Assembly (NCBI GenBank): GCA_036637375.1
Contig: JAVWMQ010000011.1
Coordinates: forward strand, 1 to 43,500
Origin: JAVWMQ01 sp036637375
Lineage (GTDB): Bacteria > Bacillota > Clostridia > Peptostreptococcales > Anaerovoracaceae
Direction: 5' to 3'
DNA: 43,500 nt
The notes under the pieces: generated by a model
Seen by the model: only the letters and a program-made list of their open reading frames with translations
Told to the model about the DNA's origin: nothing
The model's database searches: none
Translations under genes and position numbers: made by a program
In this document: piece after piece, positions 24,487 through 34,084 of the stretch
How the letters are laid out: each line of letters begins with the position of its first letter
Position numbering within the stretch: the first letter of the stretch is position 1

Positions 24487-25386
24487 ATGGAAACTATAAC
24501 TAAAATAAAGGTGATTGAAACATCAAGTAATATAAGAGCGAGAGCTAGAAGTATTCTTGTAAACAATTGGAAAACCGCAATAATAGTAGTTTTGCTGGTA
24601 TCGGTATTAAAGGAAGCGCCACAAATAGTCTTTGATACATTATTTAAAAGTGAAGCTATACCGAATTTAGATGTTAATTCTGAAATAATGACAGCTGCAA
24701 ATCAAAAAGTTGATTCTTCAATATTTTCATTAATCTACATGTTACTAGTCTATGGTCCATTTACAGTAGGAATAACTCACTACTTTATGAAATTAAAGAG
24801 AAATGAAATGAGAGGGACTGTTGATGTATTTTATGGATTCAATAATATACTTAGATCGATAGGCGCATTTTTATGGATGGGTTTATGGATAGTACTGTGG
24901 GTATTAGTTGGTCTTATTCCATCTTCTATAGCTATTAGTTCGAGTATTTCGTCTGGAAATATTGGAGCAATAATAGCTGGAGGAGCCTTTGGAGTATTGT
25001 TATCTGTTATTATGATTTCTGTAATTGCAACTATTCTTTTTCTAAGATATAGCATGATGTTTTTTTTACTATTGGATAATCCAGATCATTCAGTTAGAAA
25101 ATGCTTAAAAGGAAGTATTAATTTAATGAAAGAAAATAAAGGAAAGCTATTGTTTTTGAGATTATCTTTTATACCATGGCTTGTGGCTGCACTTCTAGTT
25201 GTGTATGCGATCGAAAAGGTTATGGCAATGGCAATTGGAGCTTTTACTGTACAAATGTTTGATAGCTTGTTAATGGGTATTATTTCAGCACCAGTTTTTG
25301 CATATATATATGCTGCAGATATTGTATTTTATGAATTATTAACAGGAAAAGAGACAGGGGATGTGTATATAAAAAATGAATATTAA
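24487..25386 (+). CDS. DUF975-family integral membrane protein
   Basis: A 299-residue polytopic membrane protein with about six hydrophobic segments. The pattern LRYSMMFFLLLDNPDHS, then GSINLMKENKGKLL and LSFIPW, matches the DUF975 family common in Firmicutes. The function of the family is unknown. It is the first gene of an operon with a MurE-like ligase, sbcD, sbcC and an ADP-ribosylglycohydrolase-like gene, and its last 11 bases overlap the ligase. AAGGAGG supports the start. Confidence 0.8.
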   Translation: METITKIKVIETSSNIRARARSILVNNWKTAIIVVLLVSVLKEAPQIVFDTLFKSEAIPNLDVNSEIMTAANQKVDSSIFSLIYMLLVYGPFTVGITHYFMKLKRNEMRGTVDVFYGFNNILRSIGAFLWMGLWIVLWVLVGLIPSSIAISSSISSGNIGAIIAGGAFGVLLSVIMISVIATILFLRYSMMFFLLLDNPDHSVRKCLKGSINLMKENKGKLLFLRLSFIPWLVAALLVVYAIEKVMAMAIGAFTVQMFDSLLMGIISAPVFAYIYAADIVFYELLTGKETGDVYIKNEY

Positions 25387-26932
25387 TAATATGAATTTGA
25401 TACATAGAATTGATGAATATATTGAAGTATTATCAAAAAACAATTTAATACTTGATATTGAGCTAGGTGGGCTAAGCAAAGAAGAAGTTGTCGAGCATAT
25501 TTCATATGATTCAAAAATGATAAAGAAAAAAACTTTATTTGTTATTAAAGGCGCACACTTCAAGGCAGAGTATTTAAAAGAAGCTATAGACAAGGGTAGT
25601 ATTGTTTATGTTGCCGAAAAAAATGTAGCTGAAGAAATGGCAAAGGATATTAAAGCGCCAAGAATTATTGTAAATGATATTAGAAAGACAATGAGTTATA
25701 TTGCAAGTTTATTTTATAACGATGTCTGGAATAATATTAACCTCATTGGTATTACCGGTACGAAGGGTAAATCTACAACTTCATATTTTGTTAAAGAAAT
25801 GTTTGACACATATTGCAAAAATATAGACAGGAACGAAAGTGCAATTGTTTCTGGAATTGATAATTATGACGGTGTATTTCGTGAAGAATCTCACTTAACG
25901 ACACCAGAAGCTTTTAGTCTTTATGAGCACTTTAATAACAGTGTTAAGTCTAATATAGATTTTTTGACTATGGAAGTATCAAGTCAGGCATTAAAATATC
26001 ATAGAACTTTAGGAATAACCTATGATATTGGATGTTTTCTTAACATAGGAGAAGATCACATTAGTGATATTGAACATAAAGATTTTGACGATTATTTAAA
26101 TTCAAAATTATTATTATTTTCTCAATCAAAAAAAGCTGTAATAAATATGGATGATGAATATAGTTTGGAATTTATAAAGAAGGCAAAGTCATCACCAACA
26201 ACTCAAAAAATTATAACATTTGGTTTAAAAGATGAGTCCCAATGTGATCTGTTTGGTTTTAATGTTGTTCCAGGTAAACTGGGAATCGAATTTGATGTTA
26301 GAAATAGAGAGAGAAGTTTTAATGAGCACTTTGAAATTGGCTTGCCAGGGCTATTTAATGTTAGTAATGCTTTGGCAGCTATTGCAATAGGAATTAGCTT
26401 TAATATACCAGTAAGTGATATTAGGGAAGGTATCAAAAATGCAAGAGTTCCAGGTAGAATGGAAGTTTTTTATGATGCCAAAAGATCCATTACTATAATT
26501 GTTGACTATGCTCACAACAAACTTAGCTTTGAATCTCTTTTTGCATCAACAAAGGAGGAGTATCCTGGTTCTGAAATTACAATTGTATTTGGATGCCCAG
26601 GCAATAAGGCAAAAAGCAGGAGAACAGAATTAGCTGAAATTGCTTCCCATAATGGGAATATGATATATATAACCGAGGAAGATCATGGAGAAGAATCTCT
26701 AGAAGATATTTCTAGAGAAATCTATGATAATGTAAAACGTTTTGGTGGAAATGGTGTCATTGAAAATAATAGGGAAGAGGCAATTAAAAAAGCAATTTGT
26801 GGAGCGAACAAAGGCAGCGTAGTTTTAATTACAGGTAAAGGTAGAGAAACTAGGCAAAAAAGAGGAATTATGTATGTTGATGTTACTTCAGATGTTGAAA
26901 TTGTAAAAGACATTATCAGTAAAGAGATTTAG
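25376..26932 (+). CDS. MurE-like Mur ligase (UDP-MurNAc-tripeptide synthetase family)
   Basis: A 518-residue three-domain Mur ligase. The N-terminal UDP-binding domain (1-115) contains the YDSKMIKKKTLFV segment seen in MurE. The ATPase domain has the P-loop GITGTKGKST (125-134), EVSSQAL (200-206), and a lysine in DYLNSKLLLF (Lys244) where MurE carries the carbamylated residue. The C-terminal domain has VDYAHNKLSFE and GKGRET. It should add the third residue to UDP-MurNAc-Ala-Glu, but the amino-acid specificity motif (DNPR for diaminopimelate, DNPA or DDPN in lysine enzymes) is replaced by TEEDHGEE (433-440). GKGHE is changed to GKGRE, and the usual YAHTPD to YAHNKL. It may use another amino acid or another acceptor. 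The ribosome site is weak; translation is probably coupled to DUF975. Confidence 0.8.
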   Translation: MNINNMNLIHRIDEYIEVLSKNNLILDIELGGLSKEEVVEHISYDSKMIKKKTLFVIKGAHFKAEYLKEAIDKGSIVYVAEKNVAEEMAKDIKAPRIIVNDIRKTMSYIASLFYNDVWNNINLIGITGTKGKSTTSYFVKEMFDTYCKNIDRNESAIVSGIDNYDGVFREESHLTTPEAFSLYEHFNNSVKSNIDFLTMEVSSQALKYHRTLGITYDIGCFLNIGEDHISDIEHKDFDDYLNSKLLLFSQSKKAVINMDDEYSLEFIKKAKSSPTTQKIITFGLKDESQCDLFGFNVVPGKLGIEFDVRNRERSFNEHFEIGLPGLFNVSNALAAIAIGISFNIPVSDIREGIKNARVPGRMEVFYDAKRSITIIVDYAHNKLSFESLFASTKEEYPGSEITIVFGCPGNKAKSRRTELAEIASHNGNMIYITEEDHGEESLEDISREIYDNVKRFGGNGVIENNREEAIKKAICGANKGSVVLITGKGRETRQKRGIMYVDVTSDVEIVKDIISKEI

Positions 26933-26946
26933 GGGGAAGATCAATA

Positions 26947-28053
26947 ATGAAATTTGTTCATTTATCGGATTTACATATTGGTAAAAAAATAAATGATTTT
27001 AGCATGCTTGAAGAGCAAAAGTATATTCTAAACGAAATTTATGAAATAATTAAAAATATATCGCCTGATGGAGTAATTATCGCAGGCGATATTTATGATA
27101 AACAAGTACCCTCTAATGAAGCTGTTAAGGTTATGGATGATTTTTTGGTTGACCTTGCAAATATTAATACAAAGGTTTTGCTTATAAGTGGTAACCATGA
27201 TTCGGCGGAGAGAATATCTTTTGGAGCTAGGCTCATGGAAACAAGTAATGTTTACATGGCAAAACCATATAATGGAACGGTAGAAAAACATCGTATTGAG
27301 AAGGATGATGTGAAGTGTGATATATATATGCTACCATATATAAAACCAATACACGTTCGAAAATATTTTGAGAATGAGGATGTTATAACTTATAATGATG
27401 CAGTAAAGGTTGTAATGGATGATTTAAGCCTTGATACTAATAATACAAATATTTTAATTGCACATCAATTTGTAACTGGAGCAATAACATCAGACTCTGA
27501 GGAAATTTCAATTGGCGGACTTGATAATGTTGATGGAAATTTGTTTAATAAATTTGATTATGTTGCACTTGGGCATATTCATAGGCCACAACAAATTTTG
27601 CGTAAAGAAGTAAGATATGCAGGATCTCCGCTAAAATATTCTTTTTCGGAATCAAATCATAAGAAATCAATTACTGTTTTGGAAGTTACAAAAGAGGGTG
27701 GAATTGAAATAGATTTAATCCCATTAGAACCACGAAATGATATGAGAGAAATAAAGGGTAGTTTTGACCAGATAATAGGTTTACAAAATAGTGATGACTA
27801 TATGCACATTACGTTAACAGATGAAGAAGATATTATAGATGGGCTTACAAAGTTACGTGAAATTTTTCCAAACCTTATGAGACTTGATTATGATAATACG
27901 AGAACTAGAGAAAATAAGCAAGTAAAAGGTATTGAAATTGATAATAATAAAACAATACTTGAAATTTTCAATGAATTTTATGAGTTACAAAACAATAAGG
28001 TTCTAAATAATGAACAAAATAGATATTTGCAAGATTTAATTGACAAACTATAG
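26947..28053 (+). CDS. sbcD: Exonuclease subunit SbcD
   Basis: A 368-residue Mre11/SbcD-family metallophosphoesterase. All metal-binding motifs are visible: DLH (8-10), GDIYD (47-51), GNHDSAE (82-88), a later His in AHQF and GHIH. With SbcC it cleaves hairpins, DNA ends and protein-blocked ends. The C-terminal part forms the cap and SbcC-binding region. It starts 14 bases after the MurE-like gene and is followed eight bases later by sbcC. Confidence 0.96.
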   Translation: MKFVHLSDLHIGKKINDFSMLEEQKYILNEIYEIIKNISPDGVIIAGDIYDKQVPSNEAVKVMDDFLVDLANINTKVLLISGNHDSAERISFGARLMETSNVYMAKPYNGTVEKHRIEKDDVKCDIYMLPYIKPIHVRKYFENEDVITYNDAVKVVMDDLSLDTNNTNILIAHQFVTGAITSDSEEISIGGLDNVDGNLFNKFDYVALGHIHRPQQILRKEVRYAGSPLKYSFSESNHKKSITVLEVTKEGGIEIDLIPLEPRNDMREIKGSFDQIIGLQNSDDYMHITLTDEEDIIDGLTKLREIFPNLMRLDYDNTRTRENKQVKGIEIDNNKTILEIFNEFYELQNNKVLNNEQNRYLQDLIDKL

Positions 28054-28061
28054 GAGTAGAA

Positions 28062-30794
28062 ATGAAGCCAAAGATAATTATAATGAGTGCATTTGGACCT
28101 TATGCAAATGAAGCAAAAGTTGAAATGGATAAATTAGGCGACAAAGGAATATACTTAATTACTGGTGATACTGGTGCTGGTAAAACCACTATTTTTGATG
28201 CAATAACATTTGCTTTATTCGGTGAGGCCAGTGGTGATAATAGAGAAAATACTACACTAAGAAGTAAATATGCAAATCCAGAGACAAAGACATTTGTTGA
28301 ATTACATTTTGAATACAGAAATAATATTTATATTATTAAAAGGAACCCAGAATATTTAAGACCAGCAAAAAGAGGTAGTGGGAATACGAAGGAAGCTGCA
28401 AATGCAGAACTTGTAATGCCAAATGGAGACATTATAACTGGGATTAAAAATGTTAATGAAAAAATAGAGGACATAGTAGGTTTAAATAAAAGCCAGTTTA
28501 TGCAGATTGCTATGATTGCTCAAGGAGAATTTTTAAAACTTCTTTTGGCAACGACGGATGAAAGATTAAAAGTATTTCGTAAGATTTTTGATACTTCAGT
28601 TTATAAAAATATACAAGAAAAATTGAAAGAAGATCTAAATATAATATCAAAAAAATATCAAGAAACAGAAAGAAGTATGGAACAATACAAAAAATCTATA
28701 GTTTCTGAAGAAGACTTTTCATCATATAATTCAATTGAAATTATAAGTAAATTAGACGAACTTATTAATAGGGATGAACAATTAGAAAAGCAATCAAAGA
28801 TAGATGGAGATGATTTTGAAAAAGAGCTTGAAGAGTTAAATAATCAGATTGGTAAGGAGACTCTTAGACAAAAAACCATGGAAGAAAGAAATCGTGCGAA
28901 GATTGAACTGGAAGAATTAGAACCAAAATTTCAGGAAAGCTTAAATTTAATTAAAAAAATCAATGAATTAAAAGAGCAAAAAGAGAAATTAGCCATAGAA
29001 ATAGATAAGGATAAAGGTCTATTAAATTTATACAATGAAAGAGAGGTTTTAGAAAACTCACTAAAACAACTAAATTTAGAAATAAAAAACATTAACTCAA
29101 ATCAAGAAAATAATAGAGTTACCTTTGAAAGACTAAATTTAGAAATAAAAAATGGAAATGCAGTAATTGAAGAATATAAAGATATTAATTTAGATACTTT
29201 AAAACTAAGGTTAGAATACGAAAAAGTATGCGAAAAAATAACTAGTGTGAAAGAGGCGATTGCGGAGTTTTTGAAAATTGAAGTGTGTAAAGATGTTCTG
29301 GAACAGTCTCAAAAAAAATTAATAGATAAAATAAGTGAAAAAGATACTATTGTGCTCCAGTGTCAAAAAATAGAAAATGAATTTTTACTGGAACAAGCAG
29401 GAATAATTGCTTCAAAGCTTGAGGAAAATTATCCCTGCCCCGTATGTGGAAGTATGGAGCATCCTGCATTAGCTAAGATTTCAGAATTTGCACCAAGTGA
29501 AAACGATGTCAAAGATTGGCGAAAAAATGTTGAGAATATAAAAGGGGAAGTTCAAAATCAAAGTCTAATAGTAAATGAAAATCAAGTTAGACTAGAAGGA
29601 CAGATTGAAAAATTTGAAAAAATAGTTAACAATAATGGAAAAAATAAAATAGAAACTTATAATGAACAACTTTTGATTGGTATTGAAAAAGAACTTTTGC
29701 AAAAAAAACAATCTATTAAAAATGAAATTGATATAGTTGAGTCACTATCAAAGAAAAAGAATGAAACGGAAAAAATTATAATTAAGTCAAAAGAAATGTT
29801 AGAAAATCTAACTATAAAAATTAACGAGAATAAAGTATTAGTAGGTAAATTAGAAGAAAGTATAAAGAATGAAACAGAAAAAATTATAAAATTAAATCTT
29901 CAGTTAACCTTTGGGACAAAACATCAATTACTTACAAGTATTACTACTAAGGAAGAACATAAAAATAATATTGAAAGGCAATGTGTTAAAATTGAAGGGG
30001 AATATAATGCAAGGCTTAAAAGGAAAGCAGAACTTAATTCTAAGTTAGAAACTTTAAATAACCAGCTTGAAAATGTAACTGAACTTGACCTTGTGAGCCT
30101 AAATACAAAGAAAATTGAGATTGAAGAAAAAAGAAACTATTGTTTAACGACACAAAGGAATGTGTTTAGTCGAAAAAAGAATAATATTGAAGTCAAAAGA
30201 TCAATGGAGGAAAAAATCAAGCAAAGAGCATCTTTAAACGATGAATTTGAAATGATAGCTTCTCTCAGCCAAACTGCAAATGGTGATCTAAAAGGTAAAG
30301 AAAAGATTTTATTTGAGACTTATGTACAGATGCAATATTTTCAAAAGGTGCTACATAATGCGAACCTTAGATTTGAATCTATGACAAATGGCCAATATGA
30401 AATGATTAGGAGCAAAGCTGCCAAAAATTTCAGAAGCCAAACTGGATTAGAAATTGATGTGATAGATCATTTCAATGGAAGTATTAGGAGTGTAAATTCC
30501 CTCTCTGGTGGTGAAGCCTTTAAGGCATCATTATCATTAGCTCTTGGATTATCAGATGTAATTGAGAGCTCAAGTGGAGGAATTAAACTTGATGTTATGT
30601 TTATTGATGAAGGGTTTGGATCTCTAGATACTGAATCATTAAGTCAAGCTATAAATATACTAAATGGTCTTTGGAATGGAAATAAGCTTGTGGGTATAAT
30701 ATCCCATGTGCCAGAACTAAAAGAAAGAATTAATCGTCAGATTGTTGTATCTAAGGATAGAGCTAACGGGAGTAGCATTGAATTAATTATATAA
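28062..30794 (+). CDS. sbcC: Exonuclease subunit SbcC (Rad50-like SMC ATPase)
   Basis: A 910-residue SMC-family ATPase, partner of SbcD. The N-terminal Walker A is GDTGAGKTT (35-43) with a Q-loop near 152 (IAQGEFLKL). Long coiled-coil arms (about 180-450 and 480-740) flank the zinc hook CPVC at 459-462. The C-terminal half has the ABC signature LSGGEAFKAS (814-823) and Walker B DVMFIDEGFGSLD (844 on). The arms are short for Rad50 but normal for clostridial SbcC. It uses ATP to open and close the complex on DNA ends. Confidence 0.96.
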   Translation: MKPKIIIMSAFGPYANEAKVEMDKLGDKGIYLITGDTGAGKTTIFDAITFALFGEASGDNRENTTLRSKYANPETKTFVELHFEYRNNIYIIKRNPEYLRPAKRGSGNTKEAANAELVMPNGDIITGIKNVNEKIEDIVGLNKSQFMQIAMIAQGEFLKLLLATTDERLKVFRKIFDTSVYKNIQEKLKEDLNIISKKYQETERSMEQYKKSIVSEEDFSSYNSIEIISKLDELINRDEQLEKQSKIDGDDFEKELEELNNQIGKETLRQKTMEERNRAKIELEELEPKFQESLNLIKKINELKEQKEKLAIEIDKDKGLLNLYNEREVLENSLKQLNLEIKNINSNQENNRVTFERLNLEIKNGNAVIEEYKDINLDTLKLRLEYEKVCEKITSVKEAIAEFLKIEVCKDVLEQSQKKLIDKISEKDTIVLQCQKIENEFLLEQAGIIASKLEENYPCPVCGSMEHPALAKISEFAPSENDVKDWRKNVENIKGEVQNQSLIVNENQVRLEGQIEKFEKIVNNNGKNKIETYNEQLLIGIEKELLQKKQSIKNEIDIVESLSKKKNETEKIIIKSKEMLENLTIKINENKVLVGKLEESIKNETEKIIKLNLQLTFGTKHQLLTSITTKEEHKNNIERQCVKIEGEYNARLKRKAELNSKLETLNNQLENVTELDLVSLNTKKIEIEEKRNYCLTTQRNVFSRKKNNIEVKRSMEEKIKQRASLNDEFEMIASLSQTANGDLKGKEKILFETYVQMQYFQKVLHNANLRFESMTNGQYEMIRSKAAKNFRSQTGLEIDVIDHFNGSIRSVNSLSGGEAFKASLSLALGLSDVIESSSGGIKLDVMFIDEGFGSLDTESLSQAINILNGLWNGNKLVGIISHVPELKERINRQIVVSKDRANGSSIELII

Positions 30795-30808
30795 AGGGGG
30801 GCTTTAGA

Positions 30809-31966
30809 ATGATGAAATCAGCTATTATGGGATTTTGTACAGGTGATGTACTTGGTTTACCACTAGAAGGAATTAGCAGAAAAGACTTAAAAGAAAATCC
30901 AGTTTATGGGATTAGACCTTATGGCGGAATTAATGAAAAGAAGGGAACATGGTCAGATTGCACATCTCTTACGCTTTGCGTGCTTGATAGTATTAGAACT
31001 GTAGGACGAGTTGACTACACCGATATTATGGAGAGATTTGTAAAATGGATAAGTGATGGCAAATATACTCCATGGGGAGAGGTAATTCATGTTAGCAAGA
31101 CAACAAGAGATGCAATATATAACTATCTAAATGGAGAAAATGTTTTTATATGTGGTAACAAAAAAGAAATGCATAATGGAAATGGTGCACTAATCAGAAT
31201 GTTACCATTGGCTTTTTACGTAAATAAAAAATTCAAAAACCAATCTGGAATATCTAAAGAAGGTATGGCACTTATTGAGAATGTGACAAGAATAACTCAT
31301 AGAAACGAAAGAAATATAGTTGGGTGTACGATTTACGTTGTTTTAATATGTAGATTACTAGAAGATAGAGATTTCAAAAAGGCTCTAAGAGAAACAAAAG
31401 ATATTTGCACAAAATACTTTGGTAATAATAAAAATACGCAATTTATAAGAGAGTTGGAAGAATACGAAAGAATATTTGATGATAGTTTTGAGTCAGTTGA
31501 TTACAGTCAAATTTCAAGCTCAAGTTATATTGTTGATACCTTAGAAAGTGCAATTTGGTCAGTTCTAACTACAAACTCTATAAGAGAAGCAATATTAAAG
31601 GCGGCAAATTTGGGTGGAGATACAAAAGGTATTTGTGCTATAACAGGTGGATTTGCAGGAATAATTTATGGATATAAGGAAATTCCAAAGGAGTGGCTTG
31701 AGGTGATTCCGCAAAGAGGATTCATAGAGGATTTATGTGATACTCAAGAAATCAAACCTGGACTTTATAGGCATTATAAAGGGGGAACATATCAAGTTAT
31801 TTGTGTTGCTAAACAGAAGGAAACTATGGAATGTCAAGTTGTATATCAAAACTCAAATAATAATGAAGGGGTATGGGTAATACCAGCTAGCAAATGGAGA
31901 GAAGTTGTTGAGACTGAAAATGGAGATGTTATACGATTCTCGCCAATTGTAAAAAAAGAAATGTAA
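30809..31966 (+). CDS. ADP-ribosylglycohydrolase-like protein with C-terminal DUF1653 domain
   Basis: A 385-residue protein. Residues 1-300 have the ADP-ribosylglycohydrolase (DraG/ARH) fold: GFCTGDVLGLPLEG at the start, NGNGALIRMLPLA (123-135), and an alanine-rich end with GGDT (269-272). The two metal-binding signatures are altered: the usual TDDT is SDCT (49-52) and the usual GGDTDT is GGDTKG (269-274). Two Asp ligands are therefore lost, so catalysis is doubtful. Residues 318-377 match DUF1653 (GLYRHYKGGTYQVI, WVIPASKWREVV). The gene is last in the sbcDC operon, 14 bases after sbcC. It may bind or read ADP-ribose-like groups and not remove them; this is inference. Confidence 0.8.
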   Translation: MMKSAIMGFCTGDVLGLPLEGISRKDLKENPVYGIRPYGGINEKKGTWSDCTSLTLCVLDSIRTVGRVDYTDIMERFVKWISDGKYTPWGEVIHVSKTTRDAIYNYLNGENVFICGNKKEMHNGNGALIRMLPLAFYVNKKFKNQSGISKEGMALIENVTRITHRNERNIVGCTIYVVLICRLLEDRDFKKALRETKDICTKYFGNNKNTQFIRELEEYERIFDDSFESVDYSQISSSSYIVDTLESAIWSVLTTNSIREAILKAANLGGDTKGICAITGGFAGIIYGYKEIPKEWLEVIPQRGFIEDLCDTQEIKPGLYRHYKGGTYQVICVAKQKETMECQVVYQNSNNNEGVWVIPASKWREVVETENGDVIRFSPIVKKEM

Positions 31967-32003
31967 GTGACAGTATCGTTATTATTTTAGTACTTTATCG
32001 TGA

Positions 32004-32009
32004 TATAAT
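32004..32009 (+). promoter_or_regulatory. Candidate extended -10 promoter of the GDPD gene
   Basis: TGATATAAT with the -10 at 32004-32009, 47 bases before the start codon; no clear -35. Confidence 0.45.
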
Positions 32010-32056
32010 TAATAAAAATAAAGTCAATAAAACCTTATAAAGAGGAGGCGTAGCTT

Positions 32057-32773
32057 ATGGTTAGTATTACAGAATCGTGGTTAAGAGATAAACCAATCGC
32101 ACATAGGGGATTGCATAATAGTAAGTTCCCAGAGAATTCTATAGGTGCGTTTAACAATGCACTAGATAAAGGTTATCCTATTGAAATTGATGTTCAAATA
32201 ACTAAAGACAAAGTTTTATATGTATTTCATGACTACAATACATATAGAATGACTGGAATGGACGAAGATATAAGAAAAATAAATTCAAAGCAAGTGAATT
32301 CTTTTAGACTTAAAGACACAGAATTTACTATTCCAACATTAGATGAAGTATTAGAATTGGTTAATGGCAAGGTGCCTGTCTTAATTGATATTAAGAGTAA
32401 AAGTGCCCCTGGGCATATAGAAAATCTATTAATTAAAAAATTAGATAGCTATAGTGGCAGTGTGGCGATTCAATCATTTAATACTTTTTCACTAAGATAT
32501 ATTAAGAAAAAAGCACCAAACCTAATAGTAGGGCAACTAGCAGGGAATAAAATACATAAAAATGCTACAAGATTACAAAGTTGGATACTAAAGGACTGTA
32601 AGGTTAGTAAAATTATTAGACCGGATTTCCTTTCATATAATATTGAAGATTTACCAAACAAAAGTATTGAAAAATATAGAAAAAAGGGAATGACTGTTAT
32701 TGGGTGGACAGTTAGAAATACTGAGGACCGAAAAAAAGGCAGTATATATTGCGATAATTACGTGTTTGACTAA
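32057..32773 (+). CDS. Glycerophosphodiester phosphodiesterase
   Basis: A 238-residue GDPD-family enzyme that splits glycerophosphodiesters into glycerol-3-phosphate and an alcohol. Catalytic and metal residues are seen: His16-Arg17 (AHRG), Glu26 (PENS), Glu43 and Asp45 (EIDVQ), and His58 (FHDY). C-terminal GWTVRNTED is the usual barrel end. There is no signal peptide, so it is cytoplasmic, perhaps in lipid or teichoic-acid-derived phosphodiester turnover. Start supported by AGAGGAGG; ends at its own terminator. Confidence 0.92.
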   Translation: MVSITESWLRDKPIAHRGLHNSKFPENSIGAFNNALDKGYPIEIDVQITKDKVLYVFHDYNTYRMTGMDEDIRKINSKQVNSFRLKDTEFTIPTLDEVLELVNGKVPVLIDIKSKSAPGHIENLLIKKLDSYSGSVAIQSFNTFSLRYIKKKAPNLIVGQLAGNKIHKNATRLQSWILKDCKVSKIIRPDFLSYNIEDLPNKSIEKYRKKGMTVIGWTVRNTEDRKKGSIYCDNYVFD

Positions 32774-32781
32774 CAATTTTG

Positions 32782-32808
32782 AAAGAGGAATTTGTATTCC
32801 TCTTTTTT
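32782..32808 (+). terminator. Intrinsic terminator after the GDPD gene
   Basis: Ten-bp stem (32782-32791 with 32796-32805), four-base loop, ending in six T. Confidence 0.88.
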
Positions 32809-32835
32809 GATACATCAAAAATTAAAATATTATAG

Positions 32836-32864
32836 TTGTAGAGTCAGTACAAAAAATGTATAAT
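32836..32864 (+). promoter_or_regulatory. Promoter of mntP
   Basis: TTGTAG (32836-32841), 17-base spacer, TATAAT (32859-32864), 38 bases before the start. The leader is too short for a yybP-ykoY manganese riboswitch. Confidence 0.65.
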
Positions 32865-32902
32865 AAAAAGATACGAAAATTTAGTTTTGAGGAGTTAAAA
32901 TA

Positions 32903-33469
32903 ATGGGAGTAATAGAACTTGTTCTAATTGCCGTAGGCTTATCTATGGATGCTTTTGCAGTATCTATATGTAAGGGATTAAGCATGGAAAGGTTAAAAAA
33001 GAAAGATGTAATTTTAATTGGTATTTTTTTTGGAGGTTTTCAGGGGCTGATGCCTTTGATCGGTTGGTTTTTAGGAAGTCAATTTCAAGTTTATATAGAA
33101 TCATTTGATCACTGGGTAGCATTTTTACTTTTAGCCCTAATAGGTGGTAAAATGTTAAAAGATTCCTTTGGAGATGACGAGGATGAAAGCTGTAATGGAG
33201 ATATTGTAATTAAAGAATTATTTGTTTTGGCAATCGCAACCAGTATTGATGCTTTAGCAGTGGGAATAACCTTTGCGTTAATACCAGGAACAAATATACT
33301 AAGTTCAATTCTAGTTATTGGAGTAATAACCTTTACTTTTTCAATAATAGGAGTTGTTCTAGGAAATAAAGTTGGAAATAAATATGAAAAAAAAGCGGAA
33401 TTAATAGGAGGATGTATATTAATTCTAATAGGTATTAAAATTTTGCTAGAGCATTTAGGCATACTGTGA
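32903..33469 (+). CDS. mntP: Manganese efflux pump MntP
   Basis: A 188-residue membrane protein with six hydrophobic helices in two repeats. GLSMDAFAVSICKG (Asp16) in the first half and ATSIDALAVGITFAL (Asp116) in the second are the family's intramembrane Asp motifs, used for Mn2+ export. Length is as usual. It has its own promoter and no terminator behind it, so some transcripts may continue into the hydrolase gene 62 bases later. Confidence 0.95.
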   Translation: MGVIELVLIAVGLSMDAFAVSICKGLSMERLKKKDVILIGIFFGGFQGLMPLIGWFLGSQFQVYIESFDHWVAFLLLALIGGKMLKDSFGDDEDESCNGDIVIKELFVLAIATSIDALAVGITFALIPGTNILSSILVIGVITFTFSIIGVVLGNKVGNKYEKKAELIGGCILILIGIKILLEHLGIL

Positions 33470-33530
33470 AAATCAAATTAGAGTTGGGATATTTAAAAGT
33501 TATAAGGGTTTTAGTAATAGGTGAGGTAAG

Positions 33531-34061
33531 ATGAGGATATTAATTGTAGTTGATATGCAAAATGATCTAATTGATGGTCCACTTGGAACAAAGCAAGCTA
33601 GGGCAATTGTACCAAAAGTTAAAGGGTTAATTGATGAATTTGTTCTTAATGAAGAAAGAATAATTTTTACAAGGGAAACTCATTATGATAATTATTTAAA
33701 AACGCAAGAGGGTAAGAAATTACCAATTGCTCATTGCATTAAAAACACTGATGGGTGGAAGATTTCCTCAGTTTTTGAAAGAATTGAGAAACTATATACA
33801 GTCATAGACAAGGAAACTTTTGGATGTATTGATTTTCCAGCAGTAATTCATTCTATAGTGCATGTTGATCAAGAAATAAATGAAATTGTAATTGCTGGTT
33901 TGCTTACAGATATTTGTGTGGTTTCTAATGCGTTAATTTTGAAAGCAGCATTCCCAGAGACAAAGATATCTGTAGCTGCAGACTGCTGTGCAGGAACTAG
34001 CCCTGAAAATCACGATAATGCAATTGCAGTAATGAGAAAATGTCAAGTAGATATTATTTAA
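33531..34061 (+). CDS. Isochorismatase-fold cysteine hydrolase (nicotinamidase-like)
   Basis: A 176-residue hydrolase with the Asp-Lys-Cys catalytic triad of the family: Asp8 (VDMQND), Lys94 (DKETFG) and Cys129 (TDICVVSNA). The TRETHYDNY and PIAHCI segments hold possible metal ligands and the loop typical of nicotinamidases. It may deamidate nicotinamide to nicotinate, but related enzymes act on other amides. It lies 23 bases before the ABC-F gene and is probably cotranscribed with it. Confidence 0.87.
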   Translation: MRILIVVDMQNDLIDGPLGTKQARAIVPKVKGLIDEFVLNEERIIFTRETHYDNYLKTQEGKKLPIAHCIKNTDGWKISSVFERIEKLYTVIDKETFGCIDFPAVIHSIVHVDQEINEIVIAGLLTDICVVSNALILKAAFPETKISVAADCCAGTSPENHDNAIAVMRKCQVDII

Positions 34062-34084
34062 CTATAAGATAAGGAGAAAAATTA

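Noticed and set aside
25376..26932. MurT (lipid II amidation) in place of a MurE-like ligase
   Set aside because: The MurE-type N-terminal UDP-binding domain is present, and there is no GatD-like glutaminase gene beside it.
32809..32902. yybP-ykoY manganese riboswitch before mntP
   Set aside because: The promoter lies 38 bases from the start codon, leaving no room for the aptamer.
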